A stretch of DNA of 64,000 nt. Source: CAYRFF01 sp964436125. Its GTDB lineage: Bacteria; Bacteroidota; Bacteroidia; Chitinophagales; Saprospiraceae. The notes below the pieces were generated by a model. It was not told the DNA's origin. It saw nothing but the letters and a program-made list of their open reading frames with translations, and searched no databases. Positions within the stretch are counted from its first letter, which is position 1. The number at the start of each line of letters is the position of its first letter. The position numbers and the translations under genes were made by a program. This document shows, in pieces, positions 10,304-19,949 of the stretch. Location: the NCBI GenBank assembly GCA_964436125.1, contig CAYTBT010000001.1, positions 62,001-126,000 of the forward strand. Direction: 5' to 3'.

Positions 10304-11296
10304 ATGAATATTCTCAATAAATTAAAAAGCTTCAAGTACAGTAGCAGTATTTATAATCTCTTTCACCTCAATCAACTCCAGCATATCAAGCGAGCTTATG
10401 CGCGTTATGGGATAATTAAACGACCCTGGGAACCGGTTGAAGCAAGGGAATTTCTTCAAGTTCCCGGACAGATTCCGAGGCTCGACGATATCAACAGTCG
10501 CGATGTTCTTCCTTATAAAGATGAATTTCAAGGCCTCAATGCACCGTGGAAAGAATCACTCCTTGATTGGTCGGATAATGGTTATGCCATATTGGAAGAT
10601 TTATTTTCTGTTGATGAGGTAAATACAATTAACAGAGAAATAGAGCATCTCCTCGATACAGGGCAGATTCACTGGAAGTATGAACGCAAGCTAATGTTTG
10701 CCTATCGTAAATCTCAGGAGATAAATGCCATTCTTCACGAGAGTCCCTTAATTGATATTCTCGAGATGCTGCTAGAAAAGCCACTCGTCCTTTTCAGTTC
10801 AATCAATTTCAAGAAAGGTAGTCAACAACAAGCACATAGTGATAGTATTCACATGACGACATTTCCTTATGGAAATATGATTGCAGTCTGGATTGCACTC
10901 GAGGATATCGAGGAAGACGCTGGCCCGGTTTTCTATTATCCGGGCAGTCACAAGCTCCCTTATGTGATGAATCATACATTCCAGGAAGAGCATAGTAATT
11001 ATTTCTTACAACGGAACCCCAATGGAAATTATGAGAGATATATCGCATCTCAGCTTAGGCAAATGGATATGCAAAAACAAGTTTTCACCCCACGGAAAGG
11101 CTCCGTGCTCATCTGGCACGCCAATCTCCTTCACGGTGGCACTCCTCAAGTCAATATGAATGCTTCTAGAAAAAGTATGGTCCTCCATTTCTTTGCCCCG
11201 GAAGCAATATGCTATCACGAGATAACGTGCAGGCCGGCATTAATTCCGGAGAAAGATGTTCAAGCTAGTCTTAATCGGAATAAAAAAAATAGTTAA
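10304..11296 (+). CDS. Phytanoyl-CoA dioxygenase (PhyH) family Fe(II)/2-oxoglutarate oxygenase
   Basis: This 330-residue protein has the double-stranded beta-helix fold of the PhyH family. The iron facial triad is visible as H178 and D180 (QQQAHSDSIH) and the distal H277 (LLHGGTP). R289 (NASRKSM) is placed to bind 2-oxoglutarate. The aromatic region VWIALEDIEEDAGPVFYYPG is the usual family signature. Such enzymes hydroxylate small molecules or lipids; the substrate cannot be told from sequence. It stands alone, between a repeat-containing gap and an AT-rich gap. The start chosen is the ATG at 10304; no upstream in-frame alternative is better supported. Confidence 0.85.
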   Translation: MNILNKLKSFKYSSSIYNLFHLNQLQHIKRAYARYGIIKRPWEPVEAREFLQVPGQIPRLDDINSRDVLPYKDEFQGLNAPWKESLLDWSDNGYAILEDLFSVDEVNTINREIEHLLDTGQIHWKYERKLMFAYRKSQEINAILHESPLIDILEMLLEKPLVLFSSINFKKGSQQQAHSDSIHMTTFPYGNMIAVWIALEDIEEDAGPVFYYPGSHKLPYVMNHTFQEEHSNYFLQRNPNGNYERYIASQLRQMDMQKQVFTPRKGSVLIWHANLLHGGTPQVNMNASRKSMVLHFFAPEAICYHEITCRPALIPEKDVQASLNRNKKNS

Positions 11297-11634
11297 CAAC
11301 ATACACATATCTGCTTTATCGCATATTTGACCCCTCAGATTGACAAGAAAACCACCTGTAAAGCAATTGTGGAAAACTTTTTTAGATTTAAACATTTAAT
11401 TGAGCACAATATGTTAATCACAATGAAATAGGATTTTAAGGTTGATAACTTTCACAATTCATCTATTCATTAATCTATAACACGCTAGCTTTCAGTTGTA
11501 TATAATAAATCTTTTATATGAAATATGCCCAATTAATAATTTGATAGAATGAAGAATATTCCTTAAAATAGCGGCGAATTAAACAACGAAAAAATCATAT
11601 TAAGAACATTTACTTATAATCCCATCATTAAACA
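11297..11634. other. AT-rich intergenic spacer
   Basis: This 338-bp AT-rich stretch lies between the PhyH gene and the TPR gene. I see no open frame of note, no clear hairpin and none of the repeat families found elsewhere in the window. It probably holds the promoter of the TPR gene, but no element can be pinned down. Confidence 0.4.
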
Positions 11635-13041
11635 ATGCAGCACAGTACTAAACGAAGCCAAGAGTTGTCCAAGCTCATACGGAGTTTCGAGCAACGGATT
11701 CAGTCCGGGACTTTAATTTATCTAGAAGAAAAAGAGACTCTACAGATTTTGGATTATTACGAGGAAGAAGGTATGCTCGATCATGCTATTAAAGTAGTAG
11801 AACTCGCAATTAACCAAAATCCATATCGTACGGAATATCATCTCTTAAAATCGCGGATATATTACCGTATGGAGAAGAAGAAGACAGCTCTGAAAACGAT
11901 AGAAGACGCCTTAAATTATTCGCCGATGGAGTATGAACTCCTTTTTATGAAGGCGCGGATACTTACAGATTTCATGGAATTTGCGGAAGCGAATGAAATT
12001 ATCACAGGCTTGAAAATACGCTCTCACGGCATACAGAAGACACATCTCCTTCTCTTGGAAGCCTACAGTTATGAACTACAGCGCGACTACGATAAGATGT
12101 ATAAAACGATCAAGGAGACGGTAATTTACACTCCGACTTCCCATCTCGCACTTATGCGTATGTGGGTGGCTGTTGAGATTACCAAGAATTACAGTGATAG
12201 CGTGGAAATTCATGAGGGAATACTCGATATCAACCCGTATAATCATCTCGCTTGGTTCAATCTCGGTCATGCTTATGCTTGTCTGGGCAGATATGAAGAA
12301 GCAATCAACGCATTGGAATACAGTTTCCTTATTGAACCGGAATTTGACGCAGCATACTCTGATTGCGCTGAAATCTGTCTTCAGGTCGGCAGAAATCAAC
12401 AATCGCTGGAGATTCAGCTGGAACAACTTCAGAGATTTGGGATGGAAAGTAACCTCCTTGTTGAAATTGCTGAAAACCTCATCACACTGCATCGCTACAC
12501 AGAGTCTTTTAAATATCTCTTTAAAGCTCGTTCACTCGACGCATATAACGATGAAGTGTATTATAATCTCGCTCGTGCTTATGCACTGGACGGAAATTAT
12601 CCTATGGTAATCAAGCAGCTGAAAAAAGCCATTGATATTGAAAAGCGCAGGGAAGAATACTATGGCTTAATCGCCGATGCCTATGCACATACTCAAGCTT
12701 ACGCAAATGCTGATTATTACTACAGAAAAGCCACTGAAACCGGCCCGGAAGACCCGAGGTACTGGCTCGCACACATTAAGTTCTTGCTCTCTATCGATGA
12801 ATATCAGGCAGCTTTAAATGTCGTGGAAGAATCGTATTATCACACATATAGCATAGAGCTGGAATGTGCTAGAGTATTCTTGTTCTTTCAATGCGGCATG
12901 AAGAAAAAGGCTATAGGCCTTCTAGAGGAAATAGCACGTGATGAAGATTTTAGTTCAGATATCTTATTTGCGATAGCTCCGGAGCTGAAATCTCATGAAC
13001 AAGTGCGGTCTATTCTCAACTATTACATGAAAGAGAAATAA
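11635..13041 (+). CDS. Tetratricopeptide repeat protein
   Basis: This 468-residue protein is almost entirely alpha-helical TPR units of about 34 residues. Examples are NHLAWFNLGHAYACLGRYEE near residues 203-222 and YNDEVYYNLARAYALDGNYP near 303-322. There is no signal peptide or membrane segment, so it is probably cytoplasmic and serves as a protein-binding scaffold. The partner is unknown. It ends in TAA at 13039-13041 and is followed 14 bp later by a strong inverted repeat likely to terminate transcription. It contains two copies of the ATTTGCGNAAGC word (11979 and 12697), used in two different coding registers (FAEA and AYAN). Confidence 0.85.
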   Translation: MQHSTKRSQELSKLIRSFEQRIQSGTLIYLEEKETLQILDYYEEEGMLDHAIKVVELAINQNPYRTEYHLLKSRIYYRMEKKKTALKTIEDALNYSPMEYELLFMKARILTDFMEFAEANEIITGLKIRSHGIQKTHLLLLEAYSYELQRDYDKMYKTIKETVIYTPTSHLALMRMWVAVEITKNYSDSVEIHEGILDINPYNHLAWFNLGHAYACLGRYEEAINALEYSFLIEPEFDAAYSDCAEICLQVGRNQQSLEIQLEQLQRFGMESNLLVEIAENLITLHRYTESFKYLFKARSLDAYNDEVYYNLARAYALDGNYPMVIKQLKKAIDIEKRREEYYGLIADAYAHTQAYANADYYYRKATETGPEDPRYWLAHIKFLLSIDEYQAALNVVEESYYHTYSIELECARVFLFFQCGMKKKAIGLLEEIARDEDFSSDILFAIAPELKSHEQVRSILNYYMKEK

Positions 13042-13054
13042 ATGTAATCATCCT

Positions 13055-13161
13055 CAAAACGTGCAATACTCCTAAGGCGCATTGCACGTTTTCACTTATA
13101 TGAAATCATTTGTTCACCTTCTATTTCTACCTTTGCATCTCTGGAGCATTGCATGATATAG
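13055..13161. repeat. Short MITE-like element with near-perfect terminal inverted repeats
   Basis: The left end TGCAATACTCC (13062-13072) and the right end GGAGCATTGCA (13143-13153) are inverted repeats with one mismatch. The right end continues TGATATAGGTAG, closely matching the right end of the repeat at 54.97 kb (GGAGCATTGCATGATTTAGG). It encodes nothing and appears to be a short non-autonomous member of the family. The remaining bases to 13385 contain only TATATTTG at 13336-13343, a possible -7 promoter core for the next gene. Confidence 0.5.
13056..13092 (+). terminator. Perfect inverted repeat after the TPR gene
   Basis: Arms AAAACGTGCAAT (13056-13067) and ATTGCACGTTTT (13081-13092) are perfect complements separated by a 13-base loop. 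The short T run closes the right arm. It lies 14 bp after the TPR stop codon and is a good rho-independent terminator candidate. The arm is also related to the end sequence of the dispersed repeat family (ACCCAAAACGTGCAAT at 28621). Confidence 0.6.
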
Positions 13162-13385
13162 GTAGCATAAGATTCCCTTCATTCTATGATTACAATTATG
13201 GCTACAAGGGCACAAAGCATCCGATTAATCAAGAAAAAGGCAGAAAATATTGCATAAAACCATGATTAATGGGAGTTTAAGCCCCTATCATATAAAGTCA
13301 AACTGAAAAGAATATGGAGTAATACCTAGAAAAAGTATATTTGCACATATTTTTTCTTGACTGAGGCAAGACATAAAAAATTAAC

Positions 13386-13742
13386 ATGGAGGAATGGGAA
13401 CGGGATTTTAAATGGCTTGAAGTACGCCATTTCATTAAAGAAAGCTTAGATAGAGAAGAGCTGCCGGACTTTAATGGAATTCTCTTACTCATCGGTATTC
13501 AGGAACTGGGAAGAGTGCAGAAATCCTTCACCAAGGAAGAGAAACAAGATCTCATGCACATTGCTGCGTGTAGCCTGCTAGAACAAGATGGATACTATAA
13601 ATTTCAAGGAAGAGATGAAGACGGCTGGCCTCATTATAAACAATTGAAGCCATTTACTTTAAAAGGGGTCAATAAACAGACTGATTATCTCAAGCTTAAA
13701 ATCATACACTATTTTGCGGATGCGATCAAAGACAATGAATAA
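13386..13742 (+). CDS. Conserved-type hypothetical protein
   Basis: This small soluble protein of 118 residues begins MEEWERDFKWLEVRHFIKES and is rich in aromatic and charged residues; the centre reads QELGRVQKSFTKEEKQDLMH. No known domain is recognised and there is no signal peptide. Its stop codon overlaps the start of the downstream cyclophilin lipoprotein gene by 8 bp, so it is translated from the same message. The overlap and normal codon use support a real gene. Its role is unknown. Confidence 0.7.
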   Translation: MEEWERDFKWLEVRHFIKESLDREELPDFNGILLLIGIQELGRVQKSFTKEEKQDLMHIAACSLLEQDGYYKFQGRDEDGWPHYKQLKPFTLKGVNKQTDYLKLKIIHYFADAIKDNE

Positions 13743-14367
13743 GCTCCTCACCCTTTGCATAGGTAGTTTTCTCCTCCTCTGTATCGGCTGCAGAGAGAAA
13801 CCGCGTATGGCTTTAATCACGACAGATTATGGCTCAATCACCATTGCATTATACGACTCGACACCTATCCACAAGAAAAATTTTATCAAGCTCGTAGAAG
13901 AAGGCTTTTATAATGGATTGACCTTTCATAGAATTGAACCGGGATTTGTCATTCAAGGCGGGGATCCTCATTCACATAAGAATTCACCTGAACCTATGCG
14001 AGGCAATGGAGGGCCAGGTTATAAATTACCTGCCGAAATAGGAAAGAAACACACCTATGGCGCCGTCGGCATGGCGCGTAATAACAATCCACAGAAACGC
14101 TCCAATGGATCCCAGTTCTACATAATCACCGGCGAAAAATATACACTTACTGAACTAGAACAAATCGCAGAGCAAAAAGGTATAACATATACTCCTGAAC
14201 AATTGACAATCTATGAAAAGCTCGGTGGAGCACCACATCTCGATAACAGATACACGGTATTTGGGCATGTTTTGGACGGTATGGACGTTGTAAAGGAAAT
14301 TCAAGAAGCCAAAAGGGAAAATCCCACATTGGCACCAGTTTACATGAACATAAAAATGTTGAATTAA
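13735..14367 (+). CDS. Cyclophilin-type peptidyl-prolyl isomerase lipoprotein
   Basis: From the ATG at 13735 this is 210 residues; an ATG 21 bp upstream is in frame but would spoil the signal peptide. MNKLLTLCIGSFLLLCIGC is a lipoprotein signal with the cysteine at residue 19. The rest is a cyclophilin domain: FHRIEPGFVIQGGDP, GNGGPGYKLPAEI, GAVGMARNNNP, GSQFYI and YTVFGHVLDGMDVV. FHR, QGG, SQF and FG are the catalytic and pocket positions of cyclophilins. It should speed proline isomerisation of exported proteins at the membrane. The start overlaps the preceding gene by 8 bp and the next isomerase gene begins one base after its stop. Confidence 0.9.
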   Translation: MNKLLTLCIGSFLLLCIGCREKPRMALITTDYGSITIALYDSTPIHKKNFIKLVEEGFYNGLTFHRIEPGFVIQGGDPHSHKNSPEPMRGNGGPGYKLPAEIGKKHTYGAVGMARNNNPQKRSNGSQFYIITGEKYTLTELEQIAEQKGITYTPEQLTIYEKLGGAPHLDNRYTVFGHVLDGMDVVKEIQEAKRENPTLAPVYMNIKMLN

Positions 14368-15273
14368 GTGAAAAAACATATTGCAATAACAATCGGATTA
14401 ATTACTATGATTGCGACGTGGTCCTGCGTAGGTCCTAGCGCTACTTTTTCCATTGACAAGTCCGAGAAAGAGCTCACCGCTCCGGCTACAGTCCACTTCA
14501 CCTTGAAGACAGAGACTGAAGACATTGATTCCGTTGTCTGGAACTTTGGCGATGGCACAACATCACGAGAATTAAACCCAAGTCATCAATACCTACACTC
14601 CGGCAATTATAAAATAAGCCAGACAGTATACAAGGGACGTAAAGAAGGGACCTTTACCCAAGTTATTCAGGTAAAACCACCTAAGCATTGCCTTGTCCTG
14701 ATATCAACTGATAAAGGGGATATGCTCATCCGTCTTTCCGATGGCACTCCACTACATCGAGATAATTTTCTTAAACTCGCCGAAAAAGGCTTTTACGATA
14801 GTCTGCTCTTTCATCGGGTAATCCCCGGATTTATGATCCAAGGAGGCGATCCCTCCTCACGCCATTCAGAAAAAGGTGAAATGCTCGGCAGTGGTGGTCC
14901 CGGCTACACAATTCCTGCGGAGTTCCGCGATAGCTTAATTCATATACGCGGTGCTGTAGCAGCCGCTAGGACCGGTGATCGCGTTAATCCTGAAAGGCGC
15001 TCCAGTGGCTCGCAATTCTATATCGTTGATGGTAGAACCTATCCGGAAGATAAGTTAATGCAGATTTTAAAGCAGTCCCCTTATGATTATAGCCCATCGG
15101 AGATCGATGCTTATGAAAAGCTAGGTGGTGCTCCTTTCCTCGATGGAAAATATACGGTTTTTGGCTATGTTATTGATGGTTTTGATGTTATTGATAAAAT
15201 AGCTTCCGCAAATCGCGATGCACGGAATAGACCTAAGCAAGATATCCGCATGCAAGTCACTGTGATAAAATAA
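14368..15273 (+). CDS. PKD-domain plus cyclophilin peptidyl-prolyl isomerase lipoprotein
   Basis: The gene starts with GTG at 14368, directly after the TAA of the previous gene, and encodes 301 residues. The lipoprotein signal ends in MIATWSC. Residues about 30-103 form a PKD domain (VVWNFGDGTTSRELNPSHQY). Residues about 105-300 form a cyclophilin domain (FHRVIPGFMIQGGDP, GSGGPGYTIPAEF, GSQFYIVDGRTYP, YTVFGYVIDGFDV). It is a paralogue of the isomerase just upstream with an added PKD module. PKD domains usually mediate protein or glycan binding, so it may bring folding activity to particular surface proteins; this is inference. One ATTTGCGNAAGC word lies near the 3' end (15202). Confidence 0.88.
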   Translation: MKKHIAITIGLITMIATWSCVGPSATFSIDKSEKELTAPATVHFTLKTETEDIDSVVWNFGDGTTSRELNPSHQYLHSGNYKISQTVYKGRKEGTFTQVIQVKPPKHCLVLISTDKGDMLIRLSDGTPLHRDNFLKLAEKGFYDSLLFHRVIPGFMIQGGDPSSRHSEKGEMLGSGGPGYTIPAEFRDSLIHIRGAVAAARTGDRVNPERRSSGSQFYIVDGRTYPEDKLMQILKQSPYDYSPSEIDAYEKLGGAPFLDGKYTVFGYVIDGFDVIDKIASANRDARNRPKQDIRMQVTVIK

Positions 15274-15689
15274 ACTATTTAAAGCAGCAGGTTTTACTTC
15301 TCTTATTCATTTTGTGGACTGTATTACACCTGCCCAGAAGTCACATACCTAGAGACAGGAAATCAGACAAAGCGTAGAGCAATATGAGTCGGTAAGGGCT
15401 ATGCGGTAATGGCTATTTTAGTTACATTCAGTAAAATCCAAAGTAAGATATACAAGCCGATACTCTGTGAATAAATCCACTAGATCTAGCTCGTAAACGC
15501 CAGGCTGAATTCACTACAACCTACGCAATGGACGGGCAATCTGTCCTTAACACAAGCTGTAAGAAGAATTATTCACACATAAGCAAGTGGATTAATTTCT
15601 CTGCGTAAGCTCATTTGCGTAAGCTTCATAACCGAGAAATATCATCACGCAATCTGCCCTATTTTTATATTTACAGGACGGAAAGGAAA
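15274..15689. other. Intergenic spacer between convergent genes, with a doubled uptake-like word
   Basis: This 416-bp spacer separates the cyclophilin gene from the first POT transporter gene (convergent). It has no open frame of note. The word CTGCGTAAGC at 15601-15610 is followed two bases later by ATTTGCGTAAGC at 15613-15624, giving a partial and a full copy of the overrepresented motif in tandem. No clear terminator hairpin was seen. Confidence 0.5.
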
Positions 15690-17789
15690 CTATTTCACAC
15701 CGTGCATAAGGCGTTTTAAGAGTGGGTGAAGCAAAATGGCAATAACACCCAATATAACCGGGACGATCATAAATATAAGGAAGAAAGTCGTCATATCATA
15801 TTGTTGTGTAATCTCATCAATCTGTCCACCTAAGACACCGGCCAGTTTATTTCCTATTGCCACTGCAATATACCACACACCGAACATCATGGCAATCATC
15901 CTTCCCGGAACGAGCTTACTGATATAAGAAAGCGCAACCGGTGATAGACACAGTTCACCCAGCGTATGGAATAAAAAGGCTAGCACCAGCCATATTAAAC
16001 TTACCGAGGCTGTCTCTGCTCCTGCAGGGATGGAAAGAGATCCATAAGCAAGGGAACCAAAACCGATACCGAGTAGAATAAGTCCAAATCCATATTTGGC
16101 TGCCGCACTCGGATTGTATTTACTCTCCCACCAGCGTGAAAATAATGGTGCAAAGATAATGATGAACAGGGAATTCAGAATTAAAAACCAGGTTGCGGGA
16201 ATTTCCACCTCATTTTCCATGATTTTTATGACCGTACCATGGACAATCTGCGATGCTTTCCCGTCTGCTGCATCAGCTTTTCTGATTTCCGCCTCGGTTT
16301 CTTTATCAAGCAACACAAAGGTTCCCTTCTTGTCTATATCATAGATCTCAACCTCTTGTCCTACTTGTAAATCGATAGGCTCGATTACCTTGGTAGTTGA
16401 ATGCACTACGGTGGCTTGAGGAGCTACTTCCGTCGATTCCGATATCGCCTTGGTATCAAATATCAATTCGCCTGTTTTCTCGTCAACAGCTTGCTGTCCA
16501 TTATCAGCAATTACTGCGGTTTTAATGCTATCGTATTGAATTACATAAGAGGAGGAATTTACATCTCTGTATATCATCCAGAAAATAATTCCCCAGATGA
16601 TGACAAAGCTCGTTCCCAGGATAATATTGGAGATTGCAATCTTCTTAAACGTATGTCTGAATAGTTGAACCAGGACATAGGTAATAATTGCTACCGGGAC
16701 GACCGTAATTATAATATTCACAATCATAAATATCGTCGCCGAGGTACCGGACATAATCCGATCTGTATAAGAATTGGCAAATATGGTCATTGTACCTCCG
16801 GCTTGCTCAAAGCACATCCAGAACACAACAGTAAAGGTCGCAAAAAATACAATGGCAATCATCCGATCTCGGAGCATCGCAGGATATCGCAGGATACGCG
16901 ACACGAGAAGTGTAAAAAACAAGAGGAGAGCTATAATTATCATTATCGTAGCTCCATCTATGTCATATAAAGTAAAATCGAAGATGTTAAAGCCCGTTAT
17001 CTTGGAAACCGGATCGTTTATTATCCACAAGACTCCGATTACAGCTGACACAACTATAAGCCCTATATCTACCGGGGTAAATTTATTGAATTTATCGCCT
17101 TCAAATTCAAGCTTCTCACTACGATTCTCACCGCCTTCTTCCACCACGGGTTTCATCCCCACTTTACCGAAGAGTTTCTGTGAGAAATAAAACTGAAGCA
17201 TACCGAGAAACATAAAGACACCGGCCAGCCCAAATCCATAGCTCCAGCCTACTTTCTCTCCCAGATATCCGCAGAGGAGAATACCGAGAAATGCGCCCGC
17301 ATTCACACCCATGTAAAATATCGTGTATGCACCGTCTTGTTTCTCCGGCACATCCTCATACATCTGGGAAATAATCGAGGTGATATTGGGCTTAAAGAAT
17401 CCATTCCCGATGATAAGTAAGGCGATTCCTATGTATAAAAAGATATGAGCAAATTCCAGCGCCATCGAGGCATGCCCGAGCGTCATCACCGTTGCTCCCA
17501 GAACAACCGCCCAGCGGTAGCCCATATACTTATCGGCGATATATCCACCGACGATCGGTGTAAGATAAACAAGTGCGGTATATGTACCATAGAGTGCTAG
17601 TGCATTCTCTCGTGGCCAGTCCCAGCCACCCAGTCCGATGGAGCTCACAAGAAATAATACAAGCAGTGCGCGCATTCCGTAGTAGGAAAACCTTTCCCAC
17701 ATCTCCGTAAAAAAGAGAACAAATAATCCAGCCGGCTGACCAAATATGCTACTCTCAAAAAATTCTGCGTGTCTATTTACCTTTTCCAT
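15690..17789 (-). CDS. POT family proton-dependent oligopeptide transporter
   Basis: This 699-residue inner-membrane protein of the major facilitator superfamily imports di- and tripeptides with protons. The N-terminal FFTEMWERFSYYGMRALLVL contains the E-x-x-E-R-F-x-Y-Y proton-coupling motif of POT proteins. PIVGGYIADKYMGYRWAVVL and NAGAFLGILLCGYLGEKVGW are further POT signatures. Between transmembrane helices in the C-terminal half there is a soluble insert of about 110 residues (around 400-510) of beta-rich character, which makes it longer than the typical 500-residue transporter. A second POT gene lies 114 bp upstream on the same strand. Both probably serve peptide nutrition. Confidence 0.9.
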   Translation of the reverse strand: MEKVNRHAEFFESSIFGQPAGLFVLFFTEMWERFSYYGMRALLVLFLVSSIGLGGWDWPRENALALYGTYTALVYLTPIVGGYIADKYMGYRWAVVLGATVMTLGHASMALEFAHIFLYIGIALLIIGNGFFKPNITSIISQMYEDVPEKQDGAYTIFYMGVNAGAFLGILLCGYLGEKVGWSYGFGLAGVFMFLGMLQFYFSQKLFGKVGMKPVVEEGGENRSEKLEFEGDKFNKFTPVDIGLIVVSAVIGVLWIINDPVSKITGFNIFDFTLYDIDGATIMIIIALLLFFTLLVSRILRYPAMLRDRMIAIVFFATFTVVFWMCFEQAGGTMTIFANSYTDRIMSGTSATIFMIVNIIITVVPVAIITYVLVQLFRHTFKKIAISNIILGTSFVIIWGIIFWMIYRDVNSSSYVIQYDSIKTAVIADNGQQAVDEKTGELIFDTKAISESTEVAPQATVVHSTTKVIEPIDLQVGQEVEIYDIDKKGTFVLLDKETEAEIRKADAADGKASQIVHGTVIKIMENEVEIPATWFLILNSLFIIIFAPLFSRWWESKYNPSAAAKYGFGLILLGIGFGSLAYGSLSIPAGAETASVSLIWLVLAFLFHTLGELCLSPVALSYISKLVPGRMIAMMFGVWYIAVAIGNKLAGVLGGQIDEITQQYDMTTFFLIFMIVPVILGVIAILLHPLLKRLMHGVK

Positions 17790-17903
17790 ATATGATTTTC
17801 ATTACGTGTTTTTATTCAATATTCTCTCCTTATACATCCTCTTTTCCTCTTCTTCACTCCTCCATTTATTCAATCCATTCTATGCTCTCGGATATTAAGT
17901 TAA

Positions 17904-19949
17904 TCAGTCTGCCTTTTCTGTGATATCGTATCCTTCTTGCTCTGCTACTTCCAGGTCGATATCCTCAGCACCATGCGTGAGTTTCTTCAATTTCTTTAAA
18001 AAGATGAGAAGTAATATACCGAATGCCGCAGTTAAGACAAATATTGATATAAAGGTTCTGAATTCCCTGTGATCTTGCTCTTCAAAAATCTCTAGATTCC
18101 CCTTATATTCACCATTCTTCGTCCTTTCCATTTGAACCTCGACAGTCGGATCATGATCTATCCTCTCCAGTACCATATCCATAGACTTCCGCAGATCCTC
18201 CTTGTCCTTCTGGTCAAATACCAGAACTTGTTTTAAGTCTCTACTGCCATCCTTGGACTTTATGGTGTAACTTCCATCCGCTGCCTCCTTGTAAGTTCCG
18301 ACTAGTTCAAATGCTTTTCTGGGTTCTCCTTTTTCATTCATAGGAACTATATTCCCCGCTGATGCTGCAAGCTCAACATGAATCGGCTCTGTCTGAGATG
18401 CTTCCCCGATGCTCCCTGCAATTTTATTTCCGAAGCCCGTCGCGGCAAAATAAACACCCATTAAAATCGAGACATATTTCACCGGGGCAAGTTTTGTGAT
18501 AAAAGACAAGGCTACCGGCGATGCACATAGCTCACCGAGTGTGTGGAATAAATAGGCAAGAATCAATAGGTAAAGGGCCGCTTTATCGCCATACTGATCA
18601 ATCTGCATTGACGCTACTGCCATAAAAATAAAACCTATTCCCATGATAATCGTACCTACAGCCATCTTGAATAAGGAGGAACTCTCCCAGCCCTTATGCT
18701 GCCACCAAACCCAAAATGCTGCAATTATTGTCCCGAATATGATAATGAAGGTAGAATTTACCGACTGAAATACGGATGCAGGAATCTCAAATGGATTGGG
18801 GATCCCCTGTACTGCAATATAGGCCCATAGTCCGAGGATTAAAGCCGATGCCGGAAAGAAAATATAGCGCGAGTCCTGTTTTTTGCGCCAAGCTAATAAA
18901 CCCAGAACAAATAATGCCAAACCTGCTATAATAAACAAGGCATCAATCACATAAGAACTTACCACCCTATCGATTTTCTTCAATGTATATATATTCATCA
19001 ATCCTCCAGCTTGCTCAAATGCTCCCCAGAACACAATCACAATCAGAAATGATATTAAGAGAACGATAAATCGATCTTTATCTATCTTGTTGATATCAGC
19101 ATAAATCATCATCAATATCCCGATGACAAGTGACACAAATATTCCCAGAATTATATACGCTATCTGCTCGGGGCCCGCCATGTAATATACCGATGCCACC
19201 ACACTGATTACCATTAATGCTATTGTGATAATCAACTGCTTCGGACTACTGATAAGCATAGAAAATAAATCACCGAGACTCGTTGTATCATCATCTCCTC
19301 CGGTATGCTTCTTAGGCGGTTCTCCTACGCCTTTCAGAAACCGTTGTCCATAAGCAAATACGATTGCGCCCAGTCCCATACCGATTCCGGCAAGCCCAAA
19401 TCCATAGTGCCATCCATACGTCTCACCGATAAAGCCTACAAGAATCGCTGCCAGGAATGCTCCGATGTTTATTCCGATGTAGAAAATGTAAAATCCACCA
19501 TCACGACGAGGATCCTTCGGTGGATATAGCCCACCTACCATCGTAGATATATTGGGCTTTAAGGCCCCAACTCCGAGAATAATAAGAATTAATCCCGTAT
19601 AAAATGCCCAGACATCATCTATAGCCAGCACACCGTGTCCGGCACATAAAATTAATGCACCGATTAATACACTCTTCTTCTGACCGATATACTTATCTGC
19701 AAGAATACCTCCCGGAATCGCTGCGACATAAACGAGCATTGTGTACCAGCCATATATCGATAGTGCAAATGCTTCATCCCAGCCCAGGCCGGGGTTCCTG
19801 CCTGCCACCGACGTAATCATATACAAGGTTAAAATCGCTCGCATTCCATAATAGGAAAAACGCTCCCACATCTCTGTAAAAAAGAGCACATACAGTCCTA
19901 CCGGGTGTCCAAATAATGTCTTTCTCTCAATCGTCGCGGCTTCTGCCAT
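17904..19949 (-). CDS. POT family proton-dependent oligopeptide transporter (second copy)
   Basis: This 681-residue protein has the POT signature FFTEMWERFSYYGMRAILTL near residue 24, IPGGILADKYIGQKKSVLIG and NIGAFLAAILVGFIGETYGW. About twelve or more hydrophobic helices are visible. A soluble insert of about 110 residues sits before the last helix (roughly 520-640, PIHVELAASAGNIVPMNEKG onward), at a different place from the insert in the neighbouring paralogue. The two genes form a tandem pair on the minus strand and are probably cotranscribed. The paralogues differ enough to suggest different peptide preferences, but sequence alone cannot show this. Confidence 0.9.
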   Translation of the reverse strand: MAEAATIERKTLFGHPVGLYVLFFTEMWERFSYYGMRAILTLYMITSVAGRNPGLGWDEAFALSIYGWYTMLVYVAAIPGGILADKYIGQKKSVLIGALILCAGHGVLAIDDVWAFYTGLILIILGVGALKPNISTMVGGLYPPKDPRRDGGFYIFYIGINIGAFLAAILVGFIGETYGWHYGFGLAGIGMGLGAIVFAYGQRFLKGVGEPPKKHTGGDDDTTSLGDLFSMLISSPKQLIITIALMVISVVASVYYMAGPEQIAYIILGIFVSLVIGILMMIYADINKIDKDRFIVLLISFLIVIVFWGAFEQAGGLMNIYTLKKIDRVVSSYVIDALFIIAGLALFVLGLLAWRKKQDSRYIFFPASALILGLWAYIAVQGIPNPFEIPASVFQSVNSTFIIIFGTIIAAFWVWWQHKGWESSSLFKMAVGTIIMGIGFIFMAVASMQIDQYGDKAALYLLILAYLFHTLGELCASPVALSFITKLAPVKYVSILMGVYFAATGFGNKIAGSIGEASQTEPIHVELAASAGNIVPMNEKGEPRKAFELVGTYKEAADGSYTIKSKDGSRDLKQVLVFDQKDKEDLRKSMDMVLERIDHDPTVEVQMERTKNGEYKGNLEIFEEQDHREFRTFISIFVLTAAFGILLLIFLKKLKKLTHGAEDIDLEVAEQEGYDITEKAD

